Shown here piece by piece: positions 30,742-41,379 of a stretch of 64,000 bases of DNA (the stretch's first letter is position 1; every line of letters begins with the position of its first letter). A program made the translations under genes and the position numbers. The stretch comes from Adiantum capillus-veneris (taxonomy: Eukaryota; Streptophyta; Polypodiopsida; Polypodiales; Pteridaceae), in contig CM043966.1 of NCBI GenBank assembly GCA_014529385.2, forward strand, positions 43,842,537 to 43,906,536, in the 5' to 3' direction. The notes beneath the pieces are model-generated. The model was not told where the DNA came from. It ran no database searches and worked only from the letters and a program-made list of their open reading frames with translations.

Positions 30742-31330
30742 AAGGTTGTACCATATTGGGATATGAATCAGCTCAAGCTATCACCTAAAGGCGGACAACT
30801 CATTCTTTCAATTGCACCAAGCAAGGAGGAATGGAAAGGAAGCAATCAGCAGACCAAACCACGAAGTAATCATTCTTCTCCATCCTATTGACAACCAAAT
30901 GCTACAGGTAGCATGCAATGAGTCATGCAAATTTGGGTACCGAAAGCACAACTTAAGGACAAACCAATTCAAGTCTGGGTGCCCAAAACATCATCGACAA
31001 AACCAAAAGACGGTTCCAAAGGTCAAAACATAGAGACGAGCATCTCCAAGCAAGGTACCTAACAGGAAATAAGTCTGGAAGAGAAAAGAGCACTTATCTT
31101 TTGTGCAAATGGGAAAACCAAAGCAATAGAGAGTTAAGTCTGAGAAACCTCAACCACACCATTCTACACCAAGAAAAACCAAGCTACAAATGGCGAGAAA
31201 AAGCTCGACAACAACCAACACTAGTACCTAAAGCCCAGGAGATCAGTGTGCTAAAGCATCCTGATGGTACAATCAAGCAAAGAGCACACAAGCTACAAAA
31301 TTTTCTCTTTAGAAGACAACAACAATAAGC
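30742..31330 (+). pseudogene. Basic C-terminal tail of gypsy family A, copy 2
   Basis: Gln/Lys/Pro-rich sequence in changing frames (30812-31033 and 31101-31328) with repeated QVWVPKA/KVWKRK-like words, no domain. It ends about 200 bases before the polypurine tract. Low confidence that it was ever a single protein. Confidence 0.35.
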
Positions 31331-31529
31331 CTCGATATCCGAAACCCTTCAGTTAATTACTCAAGACCCACCTCTTGCACAGCATAACGGTTTGAACTGC
31401 ATTGATCTTCAAAGCATGGTAGAACCAACCAAGGCTATGCATGGACACGATTGTTCAACCCGTGCACACAGTCGTCCCGGAGTACGCCATCTAGGAGGGG
31501 TGGAAGGGCACTAAATAGTTAAGGGCAAT

Positions 31530-31550
31530 GTTTGAAGGGAGGAAAAAAGT
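31530..31550 (+). other. Polypurine tract of gypsy family A
   Basis: GAAGGGAGGAAAAAAG followed by TT and TGATGTTAACG. The purine run would prime plus-strand DNA synthesis, and the TG at 31551 is a good start for a 3' LTR. Confidence 0.5.
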
Positions 31551-32290
31551 TTGATGTTAACGTGTGATCTTTTTGCAAAATTATATGATAATTCCCTTAT
31601 AATTCATCAATAGTAGGAAAAGACTCACTGATAATATCTTCCCGATGAGTGTAAATAATGTATATACTATCAAAAAATCATCAAGAAATAGTCATTTTTT
31701 GTTATTTTTCATCATTTTTCTCGATAATGAGACTTAAAAATGGAGAAATCCAATAAACAACAATAAAGCTATTTTTTTCAATGGATTTTCTTATTTATTG
31801 GATTTTTACTTTGCTTTTTAGCGCATTTTGTTATTTTCTTTGATTTTTCTCAATAAACATGTCAAAAATTAATAATAAATAGCAAGGGAGCTCATATGGA
31901 AAAAACGAAGACACGGTGGTGATTAGAAAGACAAGGCGGACAGGCACAAAAATTTTCAATAAAATTGGAAGATGGAAGCAGGAAGCCTAAATTAAGTGGC
32001 CAGACCTACTTTTGTAAATTTTTTGCAGAATGAGCTACAGGAATACGATTGGAAAAATTTTGAGTCCAACATAGATTTCACGGCCTAGTAGGACTAACAG
32101 GGGAATCTGGGAAAAATTGGTTCAGGAAGTTCGAGTATAGATAACCAAGGTAGGCTAAAATCACCTCATTTCCACTTGTTGCCCTTGGAGAGAGAGCATT
32201 TCGACTTCTTCGCGCGTACTTTTTGGAGCCTACAATCATTCTTTTTCAGTGCCGTCTCACACCAGACATGAGGGGTAAGTTCTTTACTCA
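31551..32290 (+). mobile_element. Probable 3' LTR of gypsy family A copy 2
   Basis: Starts with TG after the polypurine tract. It is very AT-rich, has TATA-like words (GTATATACTATC at about 31660) and ends near ACATGAGGGGTAAGT at about 32270, which looks like a splice donor at an LTR/leader junction. No matching 5' copy was found upstream of 22545, so the ends are inferred, and it could instead be the 5' LTR of the next element. Confidence 0.35.
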
Positions 32291-32352
32291 TAATTAATGA
32301 TCCATTTTATATGGCCAATAGCTAGTCTAAACCCCTAGAAAAAACCCTAGAA

Positions 32353-32514
32353 TCTAGGCAGTGCACGAAGACCTACGACAAAAAACTGACCATAGGGGCA
32401 TGTCAGCTCAACCAAATCAATCGGGATTTGAACTCTAGGCAGTGCACGAAGACCTACGACAAAAAACTGACCATAGGGGCATGTCAGGTCAACCAAATCG
32501 ATCGGGATTTGAAC
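32353..32514. repeat. Two-copy 81-bp tandem repeat
   Basis: Nearly identical copies at 32353-32433 and 32434-32514 (TCTAGGCAGTGCACGAAGAC and following). Two or three differences by eye. It lies in the AT-rich leader before the gag-like genes of family C. Confidence 0.85.
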
Positions 32515-33804
32515 TGTAGCATGCCCTAATATAATAGAACCTTTCTATATCATCAGTTGGCCATTCGACAAGGGTCGAGGGGGTCCCAAGTAGAAAAGAT
32601 AGGTTTTTGGCAGATGCTAGAATTCGGTTCTGATTCCATAGACAGCTTGCCTAAGAGGTTATATACAATGTATATGATTGGTTTTGTGAAATCAATCAAG
32701 CAAAGCCCTCGAAAAGCAGAAAACGGTTCAAAGGCTACAAAGCATCAAATTCGACATACGAGGTCAAACTGACTCCAAATGAGCCAGAATTGGATGAGTT
32801 GCTTCACAACTATGTTGCGGACAAGTCCAAAGCCTCAAAAGTGACAAACCAATTCAACAGGCAGTGTAGTCACAGAAATTGGTGATTTCAGAGTCGACAA
32901 AGCACAAAGTGATATCGGCAAGACCAAAATTTACCAAATTCAATTTAGGACTTGTTGTAGGTGTATAGAATGTGTTTAGGTCAAAAATTTTAGGTTTTGC
33001 AAGAAAAATGTGACTGTTGTAAATAATCACGATAATTTACTTTTGCACTATTTTTGCTTGAAAGTTGCATCATCACCTCACATATCATCTGTACACTCCT
33101 AATACATTCCAAAATTCAAGTATGAGCCAAAATGATCACATATAACTTGGAAAACTGCCAAAAAATGCAAAGAAGTCTTTGCAAGCCAATTTCTGAGTTA
33201 TGGACCACATTTCTTGATCGAAATCACCTCATATCCCATACACAAGGTCTATACAATGCATAGAACCAAGTTATGTCAAAAAATGTTGATTTTGGTAGAA
33301 AAGTTAATAATCGCGATTATTTACTTTCATGGCAAAATGGGAGAATTTTGTTATTTTGCCATCATACATCCAAAGTACATGATGTGCTAAGCCCACTAGC
33401 CAAGTTTGAACAAATTTGGAGCTCAAAATCTCAAATTTCCTTTATATCTACTGTTTCAGAAACCTAAAGCCAAAATCTGGTACCATTTTCATCCTATGCA
33501 TCCAAATGAGCCCATATTTCACTCAAAGTATCTATTTGGTATATACTTCAAGTCTGTGATGCCAAATTTGCAAAAAGTTGAAAAATTTACTCAGCTATAA
33601 ATAATCGCGATTATTTACTTTTGTTGCAATGTTTTGTTTGGACTTTACAATTTTGTTCCTTACATGTTTTTATGCATCTATGCTTGTTCAAAATTGATTT
33701 GAAGAAAATTGGACCAAATTGTCGGCATTTCAGACGAAAGGACATTTCACAGAAAAATCTGTCAAATCTGCTAACTTTGATACTCTATTCACTGAAAAGA
33801 AGCC
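32515..33804 (+). other. AT-rich leader with three spaced palindromes
   Basis: No gene is seen. Three copies of a 20-22 base palindrome (GTAAATAATCGCGATTATTTAC type) lie at 33019-33040, 33303-33324 and 33598-33617, spaced about 284 and 293 bases. The sequences between are otherwise only loosely alike. It directly precedes the first gag-like frame of family C. Confidence 0.6.
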
Positions 33805-34440
33805 ATGCAAGTGACAGAAAGGGCCAAGAAGAAGCTCAACCAAAAAGAAAAGTTGCAGGAGCTACCAGCATATCAACTAGACCCTGATTCATTCAAGAAT
33901 GCAAAAGCTACCTATCTCTCAAAGGAACAGCTTGAAGAGCACAACACCACAGTGTTCATCGGCAGATTCAAGAGCCATGACAGACACCAGGTAGAGCTGT
34001 AACTTCTACCCTAAGAAGTATATGATGTCGTCGAGAAGCCCGAAACCAAAGAAGCCAACAGAAGGCTAGGACTCAGAGATTTCTATCTGACCCTCAAGGG
34101 AATAAAGTTGAAGTGGTGATCACCAAGGAGATAGCGGCAGAAGCACTCAGACTGCCAACAGAAGGAATGACAATGAGGGCAAGAGATAGGAAGACGGCCG
34201 AAACTTTCATCAAAGAAACCGTCGTGGCCACATTTGCAGACCTCATTCACAAACAGGTGGAAGAGCCCGCAAGGTTATACCACCAACACTTCCATTTCCT
34301 TGCTAAGAGGCTGCCAAGGTATACAATGCCCAATCATGTTGTTGCCACAACCTTTACGCAAGTCCTCAAATCAATGACCACACAACCAATTGACCACACA
34401 CAATATGTTTTGTCCACATTGAAAGGGACAAAGAAATAAG
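33805..34440 (+). pseudogene. Family C gag-like protein, N-terminal region
   Basis: Frames 33805-34002 and 34113-34439. The first opens MQVTERAKKKLNQKEKLQEL. The second has VVITKEIAAEALRLPTEGM and LYHQHFHFLAKRLPRYTMPNHV. This resembles the helical N-terminal part of plant retroelement gag-like proteins, but I cannot name a family. A stop at about 34000 and a frame change lie between. The series continues through a charged and then coiled-coil region and is resumed after the inserted gypsy element at 46721. Confidence 0.45.
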
Positions 34441-35480
34441 GAAAAATCACATACCTGGGTGCACCAAAGGTTTTGACAAGGATTGCATACCATGCCATCG
34501 GCATGGTCGACAACTTGCCGCCTTCCCCAGATCAGAACACTTGGACAGTGCCAGCACAACCTTCTCCTCGACCTACAAGATCTACCAAGAGATTATACAA
34601 GTCAGATGAAAAGTTTGTTGAGAGCTCGCCAGAACGGCACAACAGTGAAAGCTCGGATAACGAGGAAAGGAGAGCACGGGTAGAAGAAATGAAGAGAAAA
34701 GCCGTGGTAGCACACCAGGAGAAACCCGTACAAAAGCAAGCTCGGTTTGAACGAGAAAAACACTCTTACCAATACAGCTACCAAGCACAAGAAAGGACCT
34801 GGAAAAGTGGGTGCCTATTGGGCTTAAGGGACCAAGAACCAAACATCACACCAGGAAGCAAGCTGAAGAACCCACGGAAGTACTGGAATAGATGTATCAA
34901 GAAGCCAAATCCTTGAAGCTGAGGGAAGCACAAGAAGTGGCAAGGAAAGCTACAAAGGCGACAAAACAACAAAAGCAAGTAGAGGAAGCCACTGCACAAG
35001 GAGAAGCACAACATGCTCAAGGTGATGTGTCTCCCCACATCTCTTCTCCTGTTTTCAAAAACCAGGATCACCCAATGCCGAGCCCACCACCATCACCAGA
35101 AGTTAGAACCACAACAACTAAGCAAACAGATCCTAAACAGCAAAAGGTAGCTGAATCTACAGAGGAACCTGAACAAGAGAGGCAGTTGAATCAGCAGAAA
35201 AGGCAGCTGAGTCTACACAAGAACAGGTAAAGGAGCACGACAAAGAGCCAGAAAGGACAGCCAGTCCTGTACCATCAGGGGCAACAAGAATTTTGAGCAG
35301 CCAAGAGAGCAGGAGGCCGAGGAAACACCCTCTACCTCAACACAACAAGAGAAGACCAAGGTACCACCCTCTACCTTAACGAAAAAGGATCAGCCACCAT
35401 AGCCACAAGGGCAACAACAACCAGTAGCCATGACGCCATCAAACGACACACAAGAAGCTACAGAGACATCAAGTCAGCTG
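34441..35480 (+). pseudogene. Family C low-complexity Pro/Gln/Glu-rich region
   Basis: Frames 34473-34916 and 34892-35230. It begins ITRIAYHAIGMVDNLPPSP, then a Ser/Glu/Arg-rich part (ERHNSESSDNEERRARVEEM), then Gln/Glu/Pro-rich repeats such as EPEQERQLNQQKRQLSL to about 35470. No domain. Typical of a disordered linker. Confidence 0.45.
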
Positions 35481-36240
35481 GCACAAAATGAAGACTGGCA
35501 ATCAAATGACGAAGTCATCCTACAAGTTAACGAATATGCTAAGCAAATGCAGAACATGACTAAATGACTTCGCTCAGCAGTACTTGGCTGTAGCACAAGG
35601 GCCAAAGAGTTAGAGATGGTGATTGACTCACTCCAAGGGGAGTTAGACGACCGACTCAATGTCATCACCGATGTACAGAGGCAAGTGCAGGAGATGAAAG
35701 CGGAAGCAAAACAATATCAACTCGTGAGGGATAAGCAGCAGAAAGAAATGGAGGAACTGGGGGAATTTCTTACAAAATTGTTAGATGCGTGCAAAGCAAA
35801 GGATGAGCAACTGACAGAAGTTACAAATGAACTTCTAACCACAACCCACTCAGTTCAGAAAATTTAAGTACAGTCAGATGTAGCCAATGCTTCCCTATAA
35901 TACTCAAAACAAATGATAAATGATCAGATGATATTCTTGCAGCAAAATACGAGAGAATCCGGCCGTGGCCTCTATCAATGGAACAGACGAGGTCTACAAG
36001 GCACTAGAGAAGAAAAACAAAGACCTCGAGCTGGAGCTTAAGCTAGAGAAGTCTCAGCACGGAGACCTGGCTTTAATGCGGGTCCAAAGAGAAGACGAGT
36101 TGTTGAAGGAATTAGCTGAACTCAAAAGAGTCAACAGGACGGCCGGAAACACAAGAAGAGGTAGGAACTTCAGAGCAACCTCAAATAGAAATCCCCTCAG
36201 TTTCATTCGCTAAGATGGAGACAAAATTAGCAGTAGAGCT
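35481..36240 (+). pseudogene. Family C coiled-coil region
   Basis: Heptad-rich frames at 35616-35867 (QREVQEMKAEA-type spacing with EELGEFLTKLLDACKAKDEQL) and 35965-36213 (YKALEKKNKDLELELKLEK). A stop at about 35866 and a frame change separate them. Coiled coils are used for oligomerisation in several gag proteins. Confidence 0.5.
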
Positions 36241-36693
36241 AAGTGGTGAAGAGGAGTTTCAAGTACACATTACCGAAGCAGACACAGTGCCAATGGTCCA
36301 GCTCTGAAAGGTTGAGGAAGATGCACTAAAGGAAAAAATTACACAAGAGATAGATGAGTAGTGGAAGGTAGCAATGGATTGGGAGATTAGAGTACTTCAT
36401 TCCATCAATATCACACAACTCACTCCCAATCAAATCAATGCGCAATGGCACCAACGATCCCTTCCCTATCCTCTAATTAAAGTGGAGCTGCTACAAGTGA
36501 AAGAAAGGCTTTACACAGACATGAAAGTCAAGGGAATGACCACCCAAAGTGGAGGTTCAGCTGGTTTAACAAGAATCCAAGGTACTTGATTCTACTCACA
36601 AGAGCACATGCGGCCCTGCAAAAGGATCCTACCTTTGGTCTTGTATCAAGAGTAAGGACTTGGATAGCACATGAGGTACTATTAAAGAAGCGG
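36241..36693 (+). pseudogene. Family C region interrupted by gypsy insertion (upstream half)
   Basis: Frame 36374-36589 and a shifted continuation to the insertion point contain WEIRVLHSINITQLTPNQIN and FSWFNKNPRYLILLTRAHAA. The last bases before the insert are AGCGG at 36689-36693, repeated at 46721-46725 after it, and the downstream half continues there. Confidence 0.5.
36689..36693 (+). other. Target-site duplication, left
   Basis: AGCGG, identical to 46721-46725. Five bases is the size usual for gypsy integrases. Confidence 0.85.
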
Positions 36694-37994
36694 TAACGTG
36701 CAGCTCCGCTCCCATGCAAAGAAAGATGTGAGGAAAATGCACATTAAGTTTGTTTGAAGCTTATATGCTTAATGAATAGTGATTAAGGGCTGGTTGCAGC
36801 CCGAGTTCAATGCAGAATGTATGTCAAATGCGGCTGAAAGGGCCAAAACATGCCTTGATGATGTTAAAAAGTGTTATGCTTGAAGTGAACACGCATGGCG
36901 TATTGTGCCCTAGAACTGCAGTGCTTGATGTGCTCTACCGGCCTGTCTTTACGGCTCGTCGATTGGAGCTACGATGAAGAAGTTATGGCAGTTTAAAGTT
37001 CAAGTTGATTGCAGATCTGTGCCAGATTGGGGAACAGCAACTGACGGAATAAAAATGAACTGAATGCATCGTGCTCAAGTGCTCACTTTGTGGAGCATGT
37101 CGGTCTTTTCAGATCAGTGATCGGAGTCCCAGTCGCCAAGGTATTGGCCGATAAAAATTCACCGGGGGCCAGTTTCGTACCAGTTCAGTCGGCTCGATCG
37201 GTGTCTCAGCTGGAAGTTTTGTCTATTGTCCAGGGTTTGGGATACGGGAGCACAAATAGCTTGATGAGTCTCATGACCGGGATTTCATTTGATGCAATGC
37301 TTGGCCGACAGTGGTCGTATTCGTAATACCCGGTTGGCTGACAGGAAAGTAACTCTGACACTTTTTATCGGATGTGAAGGGAAGGCCTTGCTTCAATGCA
37401 ATCACCTGTATTTGCAGCTTAAAGATATGTACGCCAAATGTGATTCCCTTACGATGCTTATGGCCGCCAATGAATAAGCCTGGCAAAGCTTTGGCCGACA
37501 TGCGCATCGGACATGAAGTCCGAAGCTTTATGGCCGATTTGTATGCCAAATGTGATGCCTTTATGAAGGCTGACCGCCCAATTGTTGTGTCTGAAAATGC
37601 TTCGCCAATATGTATGCTTAATGGGATGTCAACCCAAGATATACTCCTTGGAATTGAATTGGCCGATATGTATGCCAAATGTTGCCCTTTCAAGGGCCAT
37701 AATAAGCCATGACCTCAAATAATATGGCCGCCCGCCCAAAGGCCAAGGGTTGGCTGGTCACTTACTAAAAAGAAAGGGGTTTTTAAACCTAACAAAAGCG
37801 TGAAGGAGATGGCGAGGGTGCAAGCAGCAAGGGCGCAGGGAAAGAAAACCAGAACTTGCTGGGCTTTATAGTGCTCAGACGAGGTCGTTGCAGAAACGAA
37901 AAGCGACCAGGAGGGCCTCGCGAGCAGATTCGGGACCGGTCCCGCTGCAAACGATGCAGGTTGCCCACCAACTGCCACGTCAGCAAGAGGCCGA

Positions 37995-38020
37995 ACCCAT
38001 TAGCGACATCGCTAATGGGT
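37995..38020. repeat. Perfect 12-bp hairpin in LTR
   Basis: ACCCATTAGCGA, two bases, then TCGCTAATGGGT. It is also present at 45893-45918 in the 3' LTR without change. It could fold in RNA or mark a protein-binding site. Confidence 0.85.
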
Positions 38021-38109
38021 GCCTCCATATTTTTAGCAAGAGGAGGCCCATGCATAAAGGGAAGACGAACGTGTGGTTCAGGGTTCTCAATCTCCTCCCC
38101 AATATCTTC

Positions 38110-38490
38110 TTTGAGCTCTTCTATCCGCCCAAGAATGCTCTTAAGCTCTTGATAATCGGGGAAAGCATAATCTCCGTAGCTCGATAGCCTTAAGCTCTAT
38201 TCTGAGAAGCTCCATCTTCGAAGCTCCACAGCTTTAAGCTTAATACGCCTTCTTAAGCTCCATCTCCGAACCTCTATAGCCGGAAATTCTTAACCTCTTC
38301 CTCCTCATAGGAAGTTAATCTCGAGAAGCTCTTAAGCTTAATCGGGATTTCTTAAGCTCTTGATAATTCCGAAGCACCGAATATCCTCCTCATAAGCGGG
38401 GAATTCTTAAACTCCTCATATCTTTAAGCTCGGGATTCCTATTAAGGTCTACAATCTCTTAAGCTCACTTAATCTTCAAGCTTAAGCCCT
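38110..38490. repeat. TTAAGCTC motif array in LTR
   Basis: Many irregularly spaced CTTAAGCTC/TTTAAGCTT words with TCGGGATTTC and CCTCATA between them. The same array is at about 46010-46390 in the other LTR. It may be a regulatory or satellite-like expansion in the LTR. Confidence 0.6.
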
Positions 38491-38829
38491 CAAGCCAAGT
38501 TGTAAGCCAAAACTAAGCCTAATCTCAAACCATTAGCAGTGACCATTCGAATCAGGAAGCAGAAGACAGAGTAAGCGGAATTCCATCAATTTTTGTGTTT
38601 CGCGTGACCTGGATTTAGCCAGGATTTCTTCTTGTAAAGAGCATTTAAGCTCCATTAGTGATCGATTAATCATGGATTTTGTCGATTAACTGGGAATTAA
38701 ATGGACTGCTTGTTTTAAATACTGTTGTCGATAAATTGTATCTGCTACACCTTGTTTCCCGCACCTCTCACAGCCAGGGGCCCGGTGCCTTCCCGACTCA
38801 CCTTTCGCACAATTATCCCCCGACATTCT

Positions 38830-38845
38830 TGGTGAACCCGACGCG
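38830..38845 (+). other. Primer-binding site of gypsy family B
   Basis: TGGTGAACCCGACGCG begins five bases after the LTR end and is complementary to a tRNA 3' end of the form ...GGGTTCACCA. I cannot assign the tRNA species with certainty. Confidence 0.6.
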
Positions 38846-38878
38846 AAACAGCCGGGGTGAGCAGTGTGGTGAAGAAGG

Positions 38879-40461
38879 ATGTCGACACCGCAAGAGGCTG
38901 CCATGCAGCAAATGATGCAGCAATTTGCTGCTTACATGCAACAACAGCAGGCTGCTCAATAGCAGTACAATTTGCAGGAGAGGATCCGTAAAGCTCGGCA
39001 CACAGTTACCGGGAAATTGCGTCGATTTGAAGGCCGGGATATTAGCGAATTCTGCAATATCTATGAACAGGCAATGGAAGAGAATGGAATTGATGATCAG
39101 AACGCAGTAGAAGGGTTCCACTTGATTGCTGAGCCGGAACTTAGAAGTCGAATTAAAGAAATTCAGGTGCTTCGAGGCCCGAATTGGCAGGATTTCAAGA
39201 AGGCGCTTCAGGAGGAATACTTTTTGGAGGATTCTCAAAGAGTAACCAAGCAAAGTTTCATGAAGTAGGTGCAAAAAGAAGAACAAAAATATGTCTACAC
39301 GAGAGTTAATGCGGGAATTTGAGAAGAAATTTGAGCAACTATCTTCGATAGAGCAACGTTCAATGAGGGATCAGAAGGTTGAGTTGTTCATTCAGGCTGC
39401 TGATCCTCGACTTCAAAAGAGTTTTAGTGCAGTTGCTAGAGGATCCAAGTGGAGAATTGAGCTTAACATCCGGCTGGAAGGTAGTCATCAAAGCAGTCAA
39501 CATGATCGTGAAACGACAAATGAGAGTCGACAAGATGATCGTGACTGACATCATGGATGTTACGGAGGAGGAACCTAAAGAGAAAACAACCTCGGCAATA
39601 TCCAGAGTGGAGGAGCCAGTTCTTGATGAATTGGTAAAAGGTATTCAAGAATTGAATTTGAATTTTAAAGATGTTAAATTTGATGGTCTAGCTGCAAAGG
39701 GGTCTACATCGGAGCCTAGGCAGCAGCCACTACGCAAAGGCTGGGACCGATGCATGTGGTGTGACAGTGAAGACCACAAGTATGTTAAGGAATGTGATGA
39801 ATTTGACGAAGCATATAAAAAGAATGTGGTGTTTTGGAAGGACAAGAACATACACCTTAGGGCAACAGGTGAGATGCTCCGCTTGAACTTCGGTAGGGGC
39901 GGCATGAAGAAGATAGTTGATGAGATTCAACATAATGTTGTTCTTATGGAGGCAGCTACTTATGGGCTGCAAGTCTGCGGGAAGGGTGATGAAGATGGTG
40001 CAGGTACCAAGGGTCAATTATGGCCTTATGATTTGAAGACAGCAGAAACTAGACAGGTAACTTATGGGAAGCTGCGGCAAGTAGGGAATTCAATTCGAGA
40101 AACCACAGGGTGGACTGATCCAGTGGATTCCCTCTCAGTGTATGCATTCATTGCGAAGTCTCAAGCTAATAAGGCTAAGGTGGAGGAGAAGCAGAAAAGA
40201 GATGAAGAATCTCCTGGGACATCGAAGAGGACAACGAGGTTTAACAACAAGAAACAAGAAAGTCCTGCTCCTGAAGTGGTGATGGAGGATGCACCTAAGG
40301 ACAAAAAGCAAGGTAAACCCAGGGGACCTTCTTATAAGCTCAAGTCTGACATTGAATTAGCTACAGATTTAAAGAAAGTCTTTGAAGAGCGAATTCTGAA
40401 TAGCAAGGTGGAGCTCACATTGGGTGATATATTGGGGATTGCCAAACGCATGAGGAGATAA
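38879..40461 (+). pseudogene. Gypsy family B gag
   Basis: It starts at ATG 38879-38881 with a Gln-rich MSTPQEAAMQQMMQQFAAYM. A TAG at 38960 interrupts it, then gag continues as GKLRRFEGRDISEFCNIYEQ and RGPNWQDFKKALQEEY (38972-39268). After frameshifts comes a 360-codon open stretch (39379-40461). This holds one zinc knuckle CMWCDSEDHKYVKEC (about 39755-39799) and ends in a Lys-rich tail (SKRTTRFNNKKQESPAPEV). It would form the particle and bind RNA. Confidence 0.8.
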
Positions 40462-40516
40462 TAGATATCATCAAAAGGAAGCGGCAAATACCAAGTGAAC
40501 AGGAGCCGGAGTCAGT

Positions 40517-41220
40517 GTGAAGAGCCAGGCGGTATGCCACATTGAAGCAATTCTAGACGACTATGAAGAGTATTTGGCGAATCTTGAAGAATTAGAAGAG
40601 TTGAGGTCTGTGGTGGTGTCAAATCCAACCGTACCTGAGGTAAGACATGTTCATTTCAATGAAGATGAAGATAGTGAAAGCATACCAAGGAGTCACGTTT
40701 CAAGGACTCATTGAGCAAGAGCAACAACCGAAACTGTTGTAAAGCTTGGCGACATCAAAGAACCGGTCTTAGCACTCATAGATCATGGATCAGAGATCAA
40801 TTTGATGGCTGGAAGCTTGCACAAAAAGGGGAGATGGCCTATTCATGTGGACCATGGTTGGCGGATTCGAGCTACCAATATGCTTCCAGGCGACCTCTAT
40901 GGTGCATGTGCCAATGTTAAGGTAACTGTAGGGGATGTATGTGATGAGCAAAATTTCTTTATACAGGAGCATTCCTCTTATCCTTTAATTTTGGGGCAAC
41001 CATACATTACGGCTGTACGAATGGAAACCAAAGTGCTGGATGATGGCTCGGCCTATGCCAGGGTTCAGAGCCGTGATGGTAAGAAAGCAGTGCAATTCTT
41101 GACTGTATGTGTTGACCATGCTAGGACCAAGGAAAGTCTACAGGATCATCCAATGCCGAAGATACGCAAGGAGTTTAGAGAACACAGGTTTGCACAGGAT
41201 TTTCTCAGAGTGCCATTATA
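40517..41220 (+). pseudogene. Gypsy family B aspartic protease
   Basis: VKLGDIKEPVLALIDHGSEINLMA (about 40740-40812) carries the active-site Asp in DHG, where T or S is usual at the second position, and YPLILGQPYI (about 40979-41008) the second block. The preceding piece (40517-40714) is an acidic linker ending in a stop at 40712. The domain is split between two frames near 40710-40800, so it is not translated as one. Confidence 0.7.
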
Positions 41221-41379
41221 AAGCGGGACTATGGTGGTACAAGTGAGGAGAAGTTCTCGCAAAGAGAAGCTTTCTCTTCAGGGTTTTTGGGGTTAACATC
41301 TGAAGGTTCAATCTCTTTCAGAAAATTTAATGATTTGTCGAAGTGGGAAAAATAGTATGTCTCAGGCATTCAAAGTGAA

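Larger units (their letters stand above)
22545..31550 (+). mobile_element. Ty3/gypsy family A, copy 2 (gag-PR-RT-RH-double zinc-IN-extra PR)
   Basis: Domains in order: N-terminal gag extension (22545), capsid-like gag (23429), zinc knuckles (about 24600-24760), protease (25480), RT (27455), RNase H (28164), first integrase-type zinc module (28730), second zinc module and integrase core (29165-29881), integrase C-terminus (29909) and an additional retropepsin-like domain (30400-30740). A purine tract precedes a TG at 31551. It is decayed by many frameshifts and a deletion in RT, but its order is complete. It is the same family as the truncated copy at 2978-8526. Confidence 0.9.
36694..38824 (+). 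repeat. 5' LTR of gypsy family B
   Basis: About 2,131 bases. It holds four PPR-like MYAKC codon blocks (36817, 37427, 37539, 37668), a 26-base hairpin (37995-38020) and an array of TTAAGCTC words (about 38110-38490). Its first bases are TAACGTGCAG where the 3' LTR has TGTTGTGCAG, so the canonical TG start is mutated here. Confidence 0.9.

Noticed and set aside
36694-38824. LTR frames (37374-37712 and similar) as functional PPR genes
   Set aside because: Frames are short, change repeatedly and lie wholly in an LTR. They are reported only as PPR-like sequence.
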